The notes under the pieces are model-generated. The model was not told the DNA's origin. It saw only the letters and a program-made list of their open reading frames with translations, and did not search any database. The position numbers were made by a program, and so were the translations under genes. Below are positions 1-11,489 of a stretch of 64,000 bases of DNA, piece by piece; position 1 is the first letter of the stretch, and each line of letters begins with the position of its first letter. The stretch comes from Bettongia penicillata ogilbyi. Lineage: Eukaryota > Chordata > Mammalia > Diprotodontia > Potoroidae. The stretch is taken from the NCBI GenBank assembly GCA_023548195.1, contig JAJHZJ010000009.1:7756308-7820307 (forward strand). Reading direction: 5' to 3'.

Positions 1-97
1 AGTTAATACTCAGTACTACAACATTATAACGTAGCATTATTATACATAATGTAGCATTTTTTATAGTAGTGTGCTATGAAAGCTGGTCATTGTGGTA

Positions 98-190
98 TTA
101 ATTATATATACATGTATGTATATATGTGTGTGTATAAAACACATGTATGCATACACATATAAACATATACACACATATTTGTATATATAC
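98..190. repeat. TA/TG-rich low-complexity tract
   Basis: Alternating TA, TG and CA dinucleotides make up a simple-sequence tract. The preceding 97 bases are AT-rich and hold nothing I recognise. Confidence 0.8.
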
Positions 191-239
191 TAATTTAGCA
201 ACTGGAAGGATCCAAAAAGGTGTTACACTCATTTTGGTG

Positions 240-2128
240 CTGCCATTATTGAGTCATTCAATCATGTCCAATTCTTTATAACCCCATGGACCATAGTGTT
301 TCTATCTTCCCCTATCTCTTGGAGTTTGTCCAAGTTCATGTTCATTGCTTCCATGACACTATTTATCCATTTCATCCTCTGCCATCCCCTTTTCCTTTTG
401 CCTTCAATCTTTCCCAACATGAGGGTCTTTTCCAATGAGTCTCATTTTCTCATTATGTGGCCAAAATATTTCAGCTTCAGTGTTTGATCTTCCAGTGAAT
501 AGCCTGAATTAATTTCTTTAAGTATCGACTGAGTTGATCTCCTTGCTGTCCAAAGGATTCTCTAGCACCACAGCTTGAAAGCCTCAACTGTACAGCATTC
601 AACTCAGCTATATATGCTACTAGAAAAACCATAGCTTTGATTATACCAACCTTTGTCAGCAAAGTGATACCCCTGCTTTTTAGTATGCTGCTCAGATTTG
701 CCATAGATTTCCTTCCAAGGAGCAAATGTCTTTTAATTTTATGGCTGCAGTTGTTGTCTGCAAAGATTATAAAATCTGACACTATTTTCATTTCTTGTCT
801 CTCTATTTGCCATAAAGTGATGGGACCAGTTGTCAAGATATTAGTTTTGGTTTATTTGGTGATATTAAGCTTCAAACCAATTTTTATACTCTCTTCTTAG
901 GAGTGAAAGAAGCTTCTTAGGAGATTTCATAATTTTTCTTCAGTTTCTGCCATCAGAGTGGTATTGTCTGCAAATCTGAGATTGTTGATATTTCTCCTGG
1001 CAAACTCAGTTTTGACTTTTAATTCATCCAGCCTATCATTTCACATAATGTGCTTTGTATATAAGTTAAATAAATAAAGTTTCAATATACAGCTTTATCA
1101 ATTTTAAAGCAAGCAGTTGTTACACGCTTGGTTCTGACTGTTGTTTCTTGGCCCCCATAAAGGTTCCTCAGGAGGCAGGTAAGATGATCTAGTACTCCCA
1201 TTTCTTTGAGGAATATTCACATGTTGTTGTGATCTACACAGTTAAAGACTTTAGTGTAATCAGTGAAACAGAAGTAGATTTTTTTTTCTGGAACTCCCTT
1301 GCTTTCTCCACAATCCAGAGAATGTTGGCAATTTGGTCTCCAGTTCCTTTGCTTCTTCAAAATCTAATCTGCTCTTCTGGTAATTTTCAGTTCATATATT
1401 GCTAAAGCCTATCCAGCAGAATCTTAGGCATAACATTGCTGATGTGTGAAATGAACTCAGTTGTTTGGTAGATTGAATGTTTTTCAACATTGCCCTTCTT
1501 TAGAATTAGAGCATAAACTGATCTTTTCCAATCCAGTGGCTACTGTTGAGTTTTCCAAATTAATTGGCATTTCAAGTACATCATCTTTAATAACATCATC
1601 TTTTAGGATTTTAAAGAGCTCAGCTAGAATTTCATCACCTACACTAGCCTGAATGTTAGTAATGCTTTTTAAGGCCTACTTGACTTTATTCTCTAAGATG
1701 TCGGACTTTAGATCAATAACCATCCCCTCACCATTATGATGTTAAGGTCTTTCTTATATAGTTCTTTTATGTACTCCAATCACCTCTTCTTAATCTCTTC
1801 TGCTTCTGTTAAGTCTAAACCTTTTTTTATCTTTTATCATGGTCTTTTTTGCATGAAATATTTCCTTGATATCTCTGATTTCCTGAAGAGACCTCTTGGC
1901 TTTCCCATTCTATGGTTTTCTTCTATTTCTTTGCATTGCTCCTTTAAGAAAACCTTCTTATCTCTTCTTGCTGTCCCTTGGAGTTCTGTATTCATCTGAG
2001 TATATCTTCCCTTTTCACTTTCCTTCTTTTCTCATCTATTTGTAAGGTCTCATCAGATGGTCATTTTCCTTTCTTGCTCTTCTTTTTCTTTCTAATTTCT
2101 TTGTAATGTTACTGTCTCCTGTACATTT

Positions 2129-2176
<48 letters not shown>

Positions 2177-2526
2177 GTTTTTTAGGTACTCTGGCTACAA
2201 AGTCGAATCTCTTATATCTATTTATCACTTCCAATTCATGTTCATAACAGATGTTATTTAGGCCATACCTATATAGTCTGATGGTGTCCCCTACTTTCTC
2301 TAATTTAAGTTAGAATTATGCCATAAGAAGCTCAGGATCTGAGCCAAAATCAACTCCAGGTCCCGTTTTAACAGAATGTATAGAGCTTTTCCACCTTGGG
2401 CTGCAAAGTCAAATCAAAGTCAAAGTCAAAATCAATCTGATTTTTATAGTGACCATTTGGGGATGTCCATGTGCAGAGTCACCTTTTGGGTTGTTGAAAA
2501 AGAGTATTGGCTATAATCAGTAAGTC
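240..2526 (-). mobile_element. BovB (RTE clade) LINE, 5'-truncated, long decayed copy
   Basis: Read on the minus strand, this stretch follows the BovB LINE from its 3' end (about 240) back into the endonuclease region (about 2526). It includes wording close to the ruminant BovB consensus, such as the segment around 715-740 (ccttccaaggagcaaatgtc). The minus-strand translation at 477-836 contains HKIKRHLLLGRKSMANLSSI, a stretch typical of the C-terminal part of BovB reverse transcriptase. In the family, one ORF encodes an apurinic-type endonuclease followed by reverse transcriptase, used for target-primed retrotransposition. BovB is usually about 3.2 kb, so about 0.9 kb of the 5' end is missing. 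Stops and frameshifts throughout make it non-functional. A CTAT microsatellite interrupts the endonuclease part. BovB is known for horizontal transfer among vertebrates and also occurs in marsupials. Confidence 0.9.
2130..2176. repeat. (CTAT)n microsatellite
   Basis: About 47 bp of nearly perfect CTAT/TCTA tetranucleotides sit inside the BovB copy. BovB similarity continues on both sides, so the repeat expanded after insertion. Confidence 0.97.
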
Positions 2527-3450
2527 ACCTTGACCATATACCAAATATATGCCTTCAACTGTATTAGGAACACTGGGAATATCAATGGAGTTCCCTTTAT
2601 GGGAGCCACTCCACACTGATACTCAGAGATTGTGTCCCTCTAGGGGGTTCACAGGGTCAGATAATCTATGAATACATATTCCTAAAATCATAGCCCTCAC
2701 TTTCTCATAATGCTCAGCCACTAGATATAATTAGCCAAATCAAAAAGTATTTTATGAAATGACAAACCATGCATAAGAGCAACAAAATATTTCTCCCATA
2801 GAACTGGAGCCCTCTTCTCCCACAACCACATACAGCATCAATAAGAGTCAACATGAACATGAAGTGTAGTAGAGAAATGCACACTGTGAGAATACATGGT
2901 CCAGGTAACTCTCACCTCTAACAGTTCAGGACCCTAACATTCTTCCCCTTCTCATGGGTCTTCATGCTGTTGCCCCTTATCACATAACAGTGTCTCTGTT
3001 GGACAGGTCACTCAGTGGGGTTCCCTGGACCTGTTCCTTTCTGTAACTCAGCTCCTGATAGCCAAGGTCTTCTCTCTTTTCAACTCATAGAATCAATATT
3101 CAGAGTTGTCTCCTGCCTTGACTGACTGAGTCTGTTCTCTATTGGGCATAACATCTCCCCCTTGGCATGAAGCTCTGCTATAAGACACCATGGTTGATGG
3201 GGCATTACTCCTCTTCCCTCCCTTTCCCCAAGCAAAGAATGACTGTTTTTATAGGAACCATAGATAGCTCTGTTCTTTGATGCCATAGGTTATCACCTAT
3301 AGGTGTCTTCTTCTTCAATCTATTTCCTAGAGAGCATTTTACTTTTTATAGGTCTACCAGGAACATGGTCAATCCTGCAGTCAGCCGATGCCCTCTAATT
3401 CCATTGAGTTTGAAGAAATACCACATCTCATAAGAGCTATTAGGTGGCAC
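2527..3450. other. Unclassified sequence
   Basis: No repeat family or coding exon is recognised here. The composition is ordinary, and an old LTR or unique sequence are both possible. Confidence 0.5.
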
Positions 3451-3456
3451 AGTAGA

Positions 3457-3697
3457 GGCAGCCAGGTGGCACAGTGGATATAGTGCCTATCCTGAAGTCA
3501 GGAAGACATCTTCCTGTATGTAAATCCGACCTCACACACTTACTAGCTGTGTGACCCTGGGCAAGTCACTTAACCCTGTTTACCTCAGTTTCCTTATCTA
3601 TGAAATGAACTGGAGAAGGAATTGGCAAACCACTCCAGCATCTTTGGCAGGAAAACCCCAAAAGGGTTGCATACAACTTAAACTACCAAACAACAAA
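3457..3697 (+). mobile_element. tRNA-headed SINE (WSINE1-type)
   Basis: It opens with a tRNA-derived head (ggcagccaggtggcacagtg), passes the CORE-like 'tgtgaccctgggcaagtcac' block, and ends in the 'aaaaccccaaaagggttg' tail region typical of this marsupial SINE. A partial copy of the head motif (taggtggcacagt) just upstream at 3440-3453 may be an unrelated echo or an older SINE remnant. Confidence 0.88.
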
Positions 3698-4016
3698 CAT
3701 TCCATAAAGAGATAACAGAGTGTGGACAATTCTTTGCACTCCATTTAAAGCCTTAAAACCTACCTAACTCTTCCCTTCTAAAATTTTGTCAATTGTAGTG
3801 GAGGGAAAATAAACTGATGGGAGTGTGGAGGATCTCCTGATCACCTCCTCCTCCCTGATAACATAAAAGAAGCATTCGAAATAATCCCTGATCCTCAGGA
3901 GCTCAAGATCCCCAAGAGGAGAAAACACATTCATACATAAAGGAAACACCAGTATAGGACTGTGCTGTTACACAGATAAAGAGGCATAATGAATGGTACA
4001 GATTGGTATCGAAATT

Positions 4017-4466
4017 CATGGTGCTGAGTGAAGTGAGCAGAACCAGGAGAACACGTATACGGTAACAACACTGTGTGATAATCAACTATGATTGCCTTAG
4101 TTATTCTCAGCAATACAATGATCCAAGACAATTCCAAAAGATTCATGATGAAAAATGCTATTCAGAGAAAGAACTAATGAAATTTAAATACAAATCCAAG
4201 CATACTAGTTTCACTTTCTTTGTTTCTTTCACAATTTTTTCCTTTTGTTATGTTTTTTCTTTCTTTCACAACATGATTAATGTGGAAATATGCTTTACAT
4301 GGTTGCACATAACCTATATCAGGCTACTTGCCATCTTGGGGGAGAGGGAAGGAGGAAGGAAAGAGGGAGAAAAATTTCGAACTCAAAATCTTATAAAAAA
4401 AATGAATGTTGAAAATTGTCTTTACATGTAATTGGAAAAAATAAAATATTATTTACATTAAAAAAC
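4017..4466 (+). mobile_element. L1 3' end, 5'-truncated
   Basis: This matches the marsupial L1 3' end: 'gctgagtgaagtgagcagaa', then 'caatgatccaagacaattcc', a purine-rich tract near 4340-4370, and 'ttacatgtaattggaaaaaa' followed by an AATAAAA-type tail. No ORF2 sequence is retained. Confidence 0.88.
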
Positions 4467-5255
4467 AGATTGCTATAGAAGTTCAGAAGGGAGTAATCCT
4501 AGGGGCAGTATAAGGGTAGCTGAAGGAGAGATAGAGTCTGGATAGATGGAAATGATGAACAAACGCAATCAGAAGGAAACTGCTTAGTCATTCGGTGCTG
4601 TACCCAGAACCCCCTTAAATTACTCAATTTTGCCTCAGTTATCAACTTCATTCTGCATGTGTAAACTATGGTTTCTTTCGGCCTGCCACCCAAAGCTTGT
4701 TTTCATTTCTGAACCTTCAGATGAGCCAGTACAAACCTGACCTTCACCTGAAACGAGCAGAGGAGACATAGTAGACACATTGCTCACTATGTGGGCTAGC
4801 CAAATCGTGGAAGCCACGAACAGAGAATAAATCATTTTCCTTATCTTTCACTGCAGTCCTTTTTATCTTTCTGGCACAAAGTCTTTATTTCTCACTTTCC
4901 CCTGATGTGGCTGAAACGGAATCAGAAAGGAACTTGCCATTGATAATGACAGCAGAGTTGATAACAGCTGGGTAATTTGCAGCTGTGTGGAGTCCTCTAC
5001 AGAGGAAAAAGGAACTCAGAGCCTTCTAAAACTTGGCCCATGTGGGCCTACATATTGCAGGGGCTTGAATAAGCTATACTGGCAGTCTACACTACACGAA
5101 TTCACTGGAAAGTGAACCAATTCTCCCCTATGTTTTGGACATGTAGATTTAAAAAGAAATTCCCTTGCCCCTAGAAGGTCTCATCATCAGGAATCAAGAG
5201 TGACAGCTGACTGCAACTTATTTTTTTGTATTTAGTCCCAAAGAAAAGTAAATTT
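4467..5255. other. Unclassified sequence
   Basis: No gene, RNA or repeat is recognised with confidence. ORFs are short and unlike any known protein. Confidence 0.5.
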
Positions 5256-5577
5256 ACCAAATCACAGAATCTCATATGAGGTCCTCTGAGAAACCTCAGT
5301 TCATTCCTATATCTGAGCAAGAATCCCTTCCACAAGAGATCCCCAAGTAAAATCTGGGCTTTGCATGAAGACCTCCAGCAAGAGGGATCCTGGTACCTAT
5401 GGAGGATGTGCTCTTCTTTTGGGTAACTGTGTTAGGGAGAGCTCTGCTCTCTCCAACACATCAGCATTGCCCACAGCCATCCAGTTCTGCCCTTGGGGCC
5501 CAGCTAAACAAACCTAATCTCTCTTCCTTCCAAATATTTGAAGAAAATCACGCCTCTCTAAATCCTCTTTTGGCAGG
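5256..5577 (-). mobile_element. CR1/L3-like LINE relic (3' region)
   Basis: In antisense the order of motifs follows a CR1-family 3' end: 'tcacagaatctcatatgagg', then 'gcatgaagacctccagcaag', 'tctgcccttggggcccagct', and finally 'aaatatttgaagaaaatcac'. Divergence is high, which fits an ancient L3/CR1 copy. The family assignment rests on motif order only. Confidence 0.6.
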
Positions 5578-5891
5578 TGTGTGTTCATCCTTCATTGCCG
5601 AAGAAGACCATGCCATCAGAGAAATAATGACATGACTTGCAGTTGACTTTGTCTTGAGTGAGGGAGGGCTGTGCAGGTCACCAGTCTCACTTCTCCTCTA
5701 GAGCCATCTGAATCCAGTGACCAGATATTCATCAGGATGACTGGAGATGACCCAGGATGGGGCAGTTGGAGTTAAGTAACTTGTCCAGGGTCACACAGCT
5801 AGTGAGTGTCAAGTGTCTGAGGCCAGATTTGAACTCAGATCCTTCTGACTCCTGCACTGGTGCTCTATCCATTGCACCACCGAGCTGCCAT
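5578..5891 (-). mobile_element. CORE-SINE with RTE-type tail (Mar1-like)
   Basis: On the minus strand it starts with a tRNA-like head at about 5891 (ggcagctcggtggtgcaatg) and passes 'ctagctgtgtgaccctggac'. Its tail (ggcatggtcttcttcggcaa) resembles the 3' end of the RTE LINE at 44080-44208, implying mobilisation by that LINE. Confidence 0.85.
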
Positions 5892-5899
5892 TAATGTTA

Positions 5900-6140
5900 G
5901 TTGGCAGGTAGGTGGTAAAGTGGAGAAAGGGATGGGGGAACTCGAATCAGGAAGACCCAAATTTAAATCTGACTTCAGATTCTTATTGTCTGTGTGGCCC
6001 TGGGCAAATCACTTATCCTCTGCCTCAGTTTTTTTATCTGAAAAATGGGGATAATAATAACACCTACCTCCCATGGTTGTTCTGAGGACCAAATGAGATA
6101 ATAACTATTTAAGTACTTAGCACAGCCCCTACCCCATAGT
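5900..6140 (+). mobile_element. CORE-SINE (MIR/Ther1-like), near full length
   Basis: It contains a degenerate tRNA-like head, 'gtgtggccctgggcaaatca', and a 3' part 'gttgttctgaggaccaaatg' leading to a 'tacttagcacagcccctacc' end. It directly abuts the minus-strand SINE on its left. Confidence 0.82.
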
Positions 6141-6145
6141 TGTAG

Positions 6146-6605
6146 TTCTTTATCCTTTGTTTTTGAAAAGGACCATTGACATCATGGGGTAATGTCTTGA
6201 ATTACATGTGACTTGTATTTAAGTGAGGCAGAGCTGCATAGTGGTCAGCCTTACTCTCTCTTCCAGAGTCATCAAAGTCCAATGGCAAGACAAAGGTCAA
6301 ATGGCGATGGCTCAATGTCTGACCAAGTTCTAAGTGCCATTTTCATGACCATTGGGGTAGATTGTTCTCATCCGCCCATTCCTCCAGAGGAGATCTTCAC
6401 ATACTTGAGACAGACATGCCCCTGACTCACCAATGGGTTTGAGACCTGTTGGTTATCCTCCACCTGGTTTAGCCCATTTGCCTGAACTCGGGTTGTAGCC
6501 ACCATATGTGCTCCAGCTTCTTGGGACCATGGGTGATTGCTGGATGAATCAGGTGGATAGGTAAGCAGCCCTGAAAAGGGTTCAGCAATCCCTCAATGCA
6601 GAGGT
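6146..6605 (-). mobile_element. RTE-tailed retroelement (SINE or LINE 3' fragment)
   Basis: Its minus-strand 3' end near 6150 carries the RTE-type tail (rc of 'gaaaaggaccattgacatca'). The body shares 'gtgaggcagagctg', 'agtcat..aagtc' and 'gatgtctgaccaagtcctaa'-like wording with the copy at 53936-54180. The part beyond 6420 has no partner in this window, so the outer boundary is uncertain. Confidence 0.6.
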
Positions 6606-7342
6606 GCTGTAGTCCTAAATACCCTATACATACCGGCGTAGTAAGAGCTACGTAGATGTTATCTATTAGTATTATTATTAGCTTTTATATTCCAGGTCAG
6701 ATAACTCTAGCCCACTCAAATGATCCTTCCATGGCATGATGGCAGATGCAATTGAAAAACCCAAAAGCCACCCCTGAAGGATTGATCCTAAGTAGCAATG
6801 TAAAGCAGTCAGCTATTTTTAGTTTCCATGCCCTCTCATCTCACGTTTTTTGTAGCTCTCTTCTCTCTCTAAGGGACCCTATGTATGAAGAAAAGATACT
6901 ATGCCATAACAACCTCACAGTGTCATTTAAAATTTTTGCAAATATTTCTTATATATGTATGTATGTGAAAGAATAATTTAAAATACATGCAACTTATTTT
7001 TAAAAGTTATGGATACATTTTTGCTTTTAAATCACTTTCATTTCAAATAATATTTCTCTTCCACAGAATGGAAATAGATGAAGCTGAGAAATTCTGAGAT
7101 GAAAGAGACTCATAAAAGATCCTAAATCTAAAGTCAGAAGTTTGTTAATAGAATAAAAAGGGAGGAAGAAGCCCAGCAGTTCAGGAAATCTAACCCACAC
7201 ATTTGCTAGGTCTGACTGTACATGCATATTTTGCCCATCTTGGACCATTTTATAGATGTGAATTATTAGCAGACTGTCAAGGTTGTGAAAAAGAAAGTAA
7301 AAGATGTCAACAATCACAGGGTTCATCAACAACCTATAAACA
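6606..7342. other. Unclassified sequence
   Basis: No recognisable gene or repeat, apart from a short MIR-like scrap near 6668-6700. Confidence 0.5.
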
Positions 7343-8182
7343 TTAATTCAGTTGTTGGTATCGTGGTTGGCTGGAAGAGGACCACAGTGACATCACTGTC
7401 CTAGAGCCACGTTTCAATGTGTCCAACTATGGCTGATCAGACCAAGCTCGGAATGCTCTGTCACAGGTTTGGCACAAATAGTCCATGTGAACATTTAGGG
7501 TGGATTCTCTAAATCTGCACAACCTTTGTTTCCTTTGAGCTATTTGAATTCTATTCTGCTCATAGAGCACAGTACCTTCCCTGATGTGGGCACACCTGAA
7601 CCGTCCTGTGCCAGTGTCTCCCACATCACACAATCAATTCCAAAATTCTTAAGAGAGACCTTGAGAGTGTCCTTGTATCTTTTCTTGCCCTGTGTTCTCC
7701 ATAAAATAGTCTTTTAGCAAGTGTATGTTTTTCACTCAAACAACATGACCATCTCTTTGGAGATGCGCTCTCTGAAGCGGTTTGAACGCTTGGCGGTTGA
7801 GTTGGAGACACTTCAGCGTCCGGCACCTTCTCCTGCCAGCTGGTCTTCAGAATCCTCCTAAGACAGTTCAAGTGGAAGCGATTCAGTGTCCTGGCATGGC
7901 GCTGGTAGACATACAACAATGAGGTCAGCACAATGGCTCTGTAGACCTTCAGTTTGGTAGGCAGTCTAATACCTCTTCTCTTCCACGCTTTCCTTTGGAG
8001 CCTCCCAAACACTGAACTAGCTCTGGCAATGTATGCATCAACTTCATTATCATTGCATATATCCCTGGAAAGCATACCACCAAGGTAAGTAAACTTATCC
8101 ACAGCATTCAGAACTCCATTTGCTGTAACCAGCCTTAACCATATGTCCTTTGTCCAGGGACAAAGATACACTTGACCACATC
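7343..8182 (-). pseudogene. RTE-type LINE: C-terminal ORF and 3' end, decayed
   Basis: The minus-strand frame at 7626-8171 reads as the segment C-terminal to the reverse transcriptase core of a non-LTR retrotransposon. It shows 'DKFTYLGGMLS', then 'ASSVFGRLQRKAWKRRGIRL', 'KLKVYRAIVLTSLLY' and 'LNRFHLNCLRRILKTSWQEK'. The order FxYLG, then AF/VFGRL, TKLKVYRAxVL and CLRxILxxxWQ is the usual one in this class. A second minus frame at 7427-7633 holds the end of the protein (CQTCDRAFR followed by the WSDQP stretch), a Cys-rich tail seen in these LINEs, so at least one frameshift separates the parts. The last 120 bp near 7343-7465 match the plus-strand LINE end at 44080-44208. This is not the BovB lineage seen at the left of the window. 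It is 5'-truncated and non-functional. Confidence 0.8.
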
Positions 8183-8321
8183 CATATTAACATCAATACT
8201 ATAAAAGAAGATACTGAAATGAAGTTCGATGAGAAGATGACTCACAAGTTCTCTTAGAAAGGCAAATAATGGAGTTGGTGAAGTTGATTTCTTATGTACT
8301 CAGGGCAAAATGAATCACATT

Positions 8322-8722
8322 CTCATAGGATCACAGGATTTTCAGGTAGAAGGGATCCAAGAGGTGTTATTGTTAAGTCATTTTTCAGTCCTGTCTGACT
8401 CCTCATGATCCCAGCTGAGGTTTTCTTGACAAAGATACTGCAATGGTTTGCCATTTCCTTCTCCAGTTCATTTTTACAGATGAGGAAACTGAGGCAGACA
8501 TGATTAAGTGACTTGCTCAGGGTCACATAGATAATAAGTGTCAGAGACTAGACTTGAACTTGTAAGGTTGAATCTTCCTCACCTCAGGCCCCAGTACTCT
8601 ATCCACTGTACCACCTAGCTGCCCCTTGAGAGATATTATAATCCAATCTTTTTTTTACTTTAGAGTTGAGAAAATTTAAACTAAGAGGGGATACATGCCT
8701 TGATCCTCTGATAATATATGTA
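8322..8722 (+). mobile_element. MIR3/Ther2-like SINE relic split by a later SINE
   Basis: The left piece (8322-8363: ggatcacaggattttcaggt) and right piece (8627-8722, with 'ttagagttgagaaaatttaa') read together as one old MIR3/Ther2-like element. A younger SINE at 8364-8626 interrupts it. Confidence 0.55.
8364..8626 (-). mobile_element. WSINE1-type SINE
   Basis: On the minus strand it runs from 'ggggcagctaggtggtacag' through 'gtgaccctgagcaagtcact' and 'ggcaaaccattgcagtatct' to a tail near 8364. It is essentially full length. Confidence 0.87.
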
Positions 8723-9011
8723 CAGCTAGGGAAGTGCTAAACTCAGGTCATAGTCTCTTAGGAGAGCTGATACTTAAAATTTTCAATATGAGCAATTATA
8801 CCTCAAAATAGGCATATGTTACAAAGTGAGAGTCTCTTTATTGTTCTGTTGATTATATCTATACTTAAGAAAATAATGGAGAAATTTTAATACTGCAGAT
8901 GAACTTTAAAATATCATATATACCCTTTTTTCAGAGCTGGTTGTTAAACAATTACCAGAAGATGTACAATGCTTTGCAAACCTCAAAATGCTATATGAAT
9001 ATTACCTTTTA

Positions 9012-9287
9012 TTTTTTGAAGCATCTAGATGGTTCAGTGGACTTGGGTCTAGAGTCAGGAAGACCTGAGTTTGACTTTGGTCTCAGATATTTACTAGCTA
9101 TGTGACCCTGGTCAAGTCATTTAACCTCTGCTTCAGTTTCCTTAATTGTAAAATGGGGATCATCATAACTCCTACCTTCCACAGTTGTTGGACGGATCAA
9201 ATGAAATAAGATGAAAAGTGATTTGCAATCTTAATGTACTATATAAATGTTCGTTATTCTCATTATAATTGTCATCATCATTAAGAA
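9012..9287 (+). mobile_element. CORE-SINE (MIR/Ther1-like), full length
   Basis: The head 'agcatctagatggttcagtg' is followed by 'agtcaggaagacctgagttt', 'tatgtgaccctggtcaagtc', 'gtaaaatggggatcatcata' and a 'cactatataaatgttcgtta'-like end. Confidence 0.87.
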
Positions 9288-10148
9288 GAAAATGCAGAGC
9301 AGTTACTCCCCGTGCCTAGGGAGGAATTGGTTTCATTGTGTGCCCAAAGGAAAAAGACAGTCAGAGAAATTCTGTGATGAAAGACACTCATAGAAATGAC
9401 AGATCTAAAAGTGGAGAGGTTGATAAGAGTTTGCAAATTAAGGCAGGACATACCCTAATGCTTACTGACATCAATGTTAAAGGGTGCACAGAAGAAGGTG
9501 ACAAAAAATTATAGTTTGGGATCAAGAGATGAAATAGACTGGAGGCTTGTCAATTACTCAGAAGTTTTACCCTGAACATATTCCAGGGAGGTATTAAATA
9601 GAACAAGCACTGGATGACATTTTAGAGAATGGAATTGGTTATATCTTAAAAGACAAGAAAATAACCAGCTTTCAATTCGGAATCTGTGCAGTTAGATTGT
9701 AGGCTGATTTAAACAATATAACAGGGGAGAGAATATAAAAGTGTATGAGAATATGCAAGATATATAGAAACTAATTTCTTTTCAGGAGGACACTAAATTA
9801 TACCTATCTTTAACTCAGAGGTCCTCCTACAGGGACTATATACTTCAAGAAAAACACTGAGATCGAGGAAATGAATTGTATTATATTTATATATATATAT
9901 ATATATATTAAGAAGAGACTTATTTTAATATTTCAAGTAACCCATTGGTATCGGGGTAGGTGATAAGGAGGAGAGGACCAGCTGGAAGAAAATATGACCC
10001 ATAAGAGGATGAGAGAAAGAGCTGATCTCAACAGAGATGACAAGAAGGTCTACCTGTATTCAGGACCATATAGGCATTGGAACACAGACACGGAAAGATA
10101 GGAGTTGTCATTGTTGTTTTTGGAAAGCTAGAATTTATCCAATTATAA
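9288..10148. other. Unclassified sequence with a short AT microsatellite
   Basis: An (AT)n run lies at 9888-9909. Nothing else is recognised, and no ORF resembles a protein. Confidence 0.5.
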
Positions 10149-10149
10149 G

Positions 10150-10380
10150 TGGGAAACTTGTTCATAAAGTGAATAGCAGATTAGAGCTGAAGTCAGGGAG
10201 AACTGAATTCAAACCCATCTTCAGACACATACTAACTGTGTGACTCCAGGCAACTCATTTAATCGCTCTGGGTCTCAGCTTCCTTCTCTGTAAAATGGGA
10301 ACAATAATTGCACCTACCTCACAGGAACTTGGGGAGGATATAATAAGGCTACATGTGTAAAGCACTTTGCATGCCTTAAA
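10150..10380 (+). mobile_element. CORE-SINE (MIR/Ther1-like)
   Basis: It contains 'tgaagtcagggagaactgaa', 'actgtgtgactccaggcaac', 'ctgtaaaatgggaacaataa' and the 3' 'tgtaaagcactttgcatgcc' end. The head is degenerate. Confidence 0.82.
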
Positions 10381-10865
10381 AAAGAAAAAAGAATAGACTT
10401 ATTTATGATATTTTAATGGAATTAAAATGTGGTCAATGATTAAGATTGGTGAATAAACTTTGGTAAATAGTCAGAAATGGAATACAACCACACTGTAAAC
10501 GGTGATAAATTCAGATAACTATAAAAACTTATTTCTAGCGATGCTGAACAAAGAAAGCAGGAAGAAAAATAAGCACAACTGCAATTTTAAAATTGTACTA
10601 AGAGTTAATAAATCTGAAGTCAAATTCAGTGAGCAATATTGGTGCCATAGCATCAGAGTTAAATTACTTTCTTTTGCATTAGTCTATAAATCGCACATTG
10701 GAAAAATGGTATGTGCTAAAAGTGCCATACTAAGTGATTTTATTTAACTGCTTTTTGAGGAATTTGCTTTGTATGGTAGTTTGTTGAGGGGAGAGTGTGG
10801 TTTAGAGTACCTATTGTGTCAAAATTCCATGTGTCAATTAAAAAAAACACCTTTGGGGGATATTA

Positions 10866-10978
10866 TCAAATTCTGGAGAAGCAAAGGGCAAACCACTCCC
10901 ATATCTTTGCAATAAAACCCCAAATGAGATCCGAAAGAGTCGGACATGACTGGAAAACAACTGAACGACAAAAGTCAA
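10866..10978 (+). mobile_element. WSINE1-type SINE, 3' half only
   Basis: Only the tail half is present: 'gggcaaaccactcccatatc', 'aaaccccaaatgagatccga' and 'gagtcggacatgactggaaa', ending in an AAC-rich tail. Confidence 0.85.
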
Positions 10979-11489
10979 AGGCTTATATGCTCCTAAAAGG
11001 AGATGGGCTAGACAAAGGGAAAAACGAACAGAGAGGAGCAACCCAAATATTCTATGTGAACCTTCAAAGTATAAAAAAGGTGTAAGCAGTGGGTGTTTTA
11101 TGAATAATTTACATGAAGACACAGACAAGTACCACATCAGATGAAAAGGTATGGAGAAATTGGGATATTGCCAATGAAACCATTAATATTCCAAAACACC
11201 TAAGTGAGAACTACAGAATTATAGGATTGTAGAGCTAAATGGAACCTTAAAGGTCTTTAATCTATCCCCCAAACCATTCTCATGGGCTCCTGAAAACCTT
11301 TGTGTGTAGTAAATTGATGTGACCTTTATCCCAAACCCACCATATGGGACTCTTTCCTTATTGGTGGAGATGAATGTCCTGTCCCATGTGAGGGTTGGTG
11401 AAAGGTGAGAGGGCTCTAGTCTTCACCAGTCCCTTGTGGGGACTTGTTGGGACTCTCCAAGTGAAACTCTTCATCAAGGGTAGAGTTGG

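Noticed and set aside
477..836. 119-codon minus ORF as a gene
   Set aside because: It is a decayed piece of BovB reverse transcriptase, not an independent gene.
7626..8171. 181-codon minus ORF as a host gene
   Set aside because: Its motifs are those of a non-LTR retrotransposon, and the C-terminal part is in another frame.
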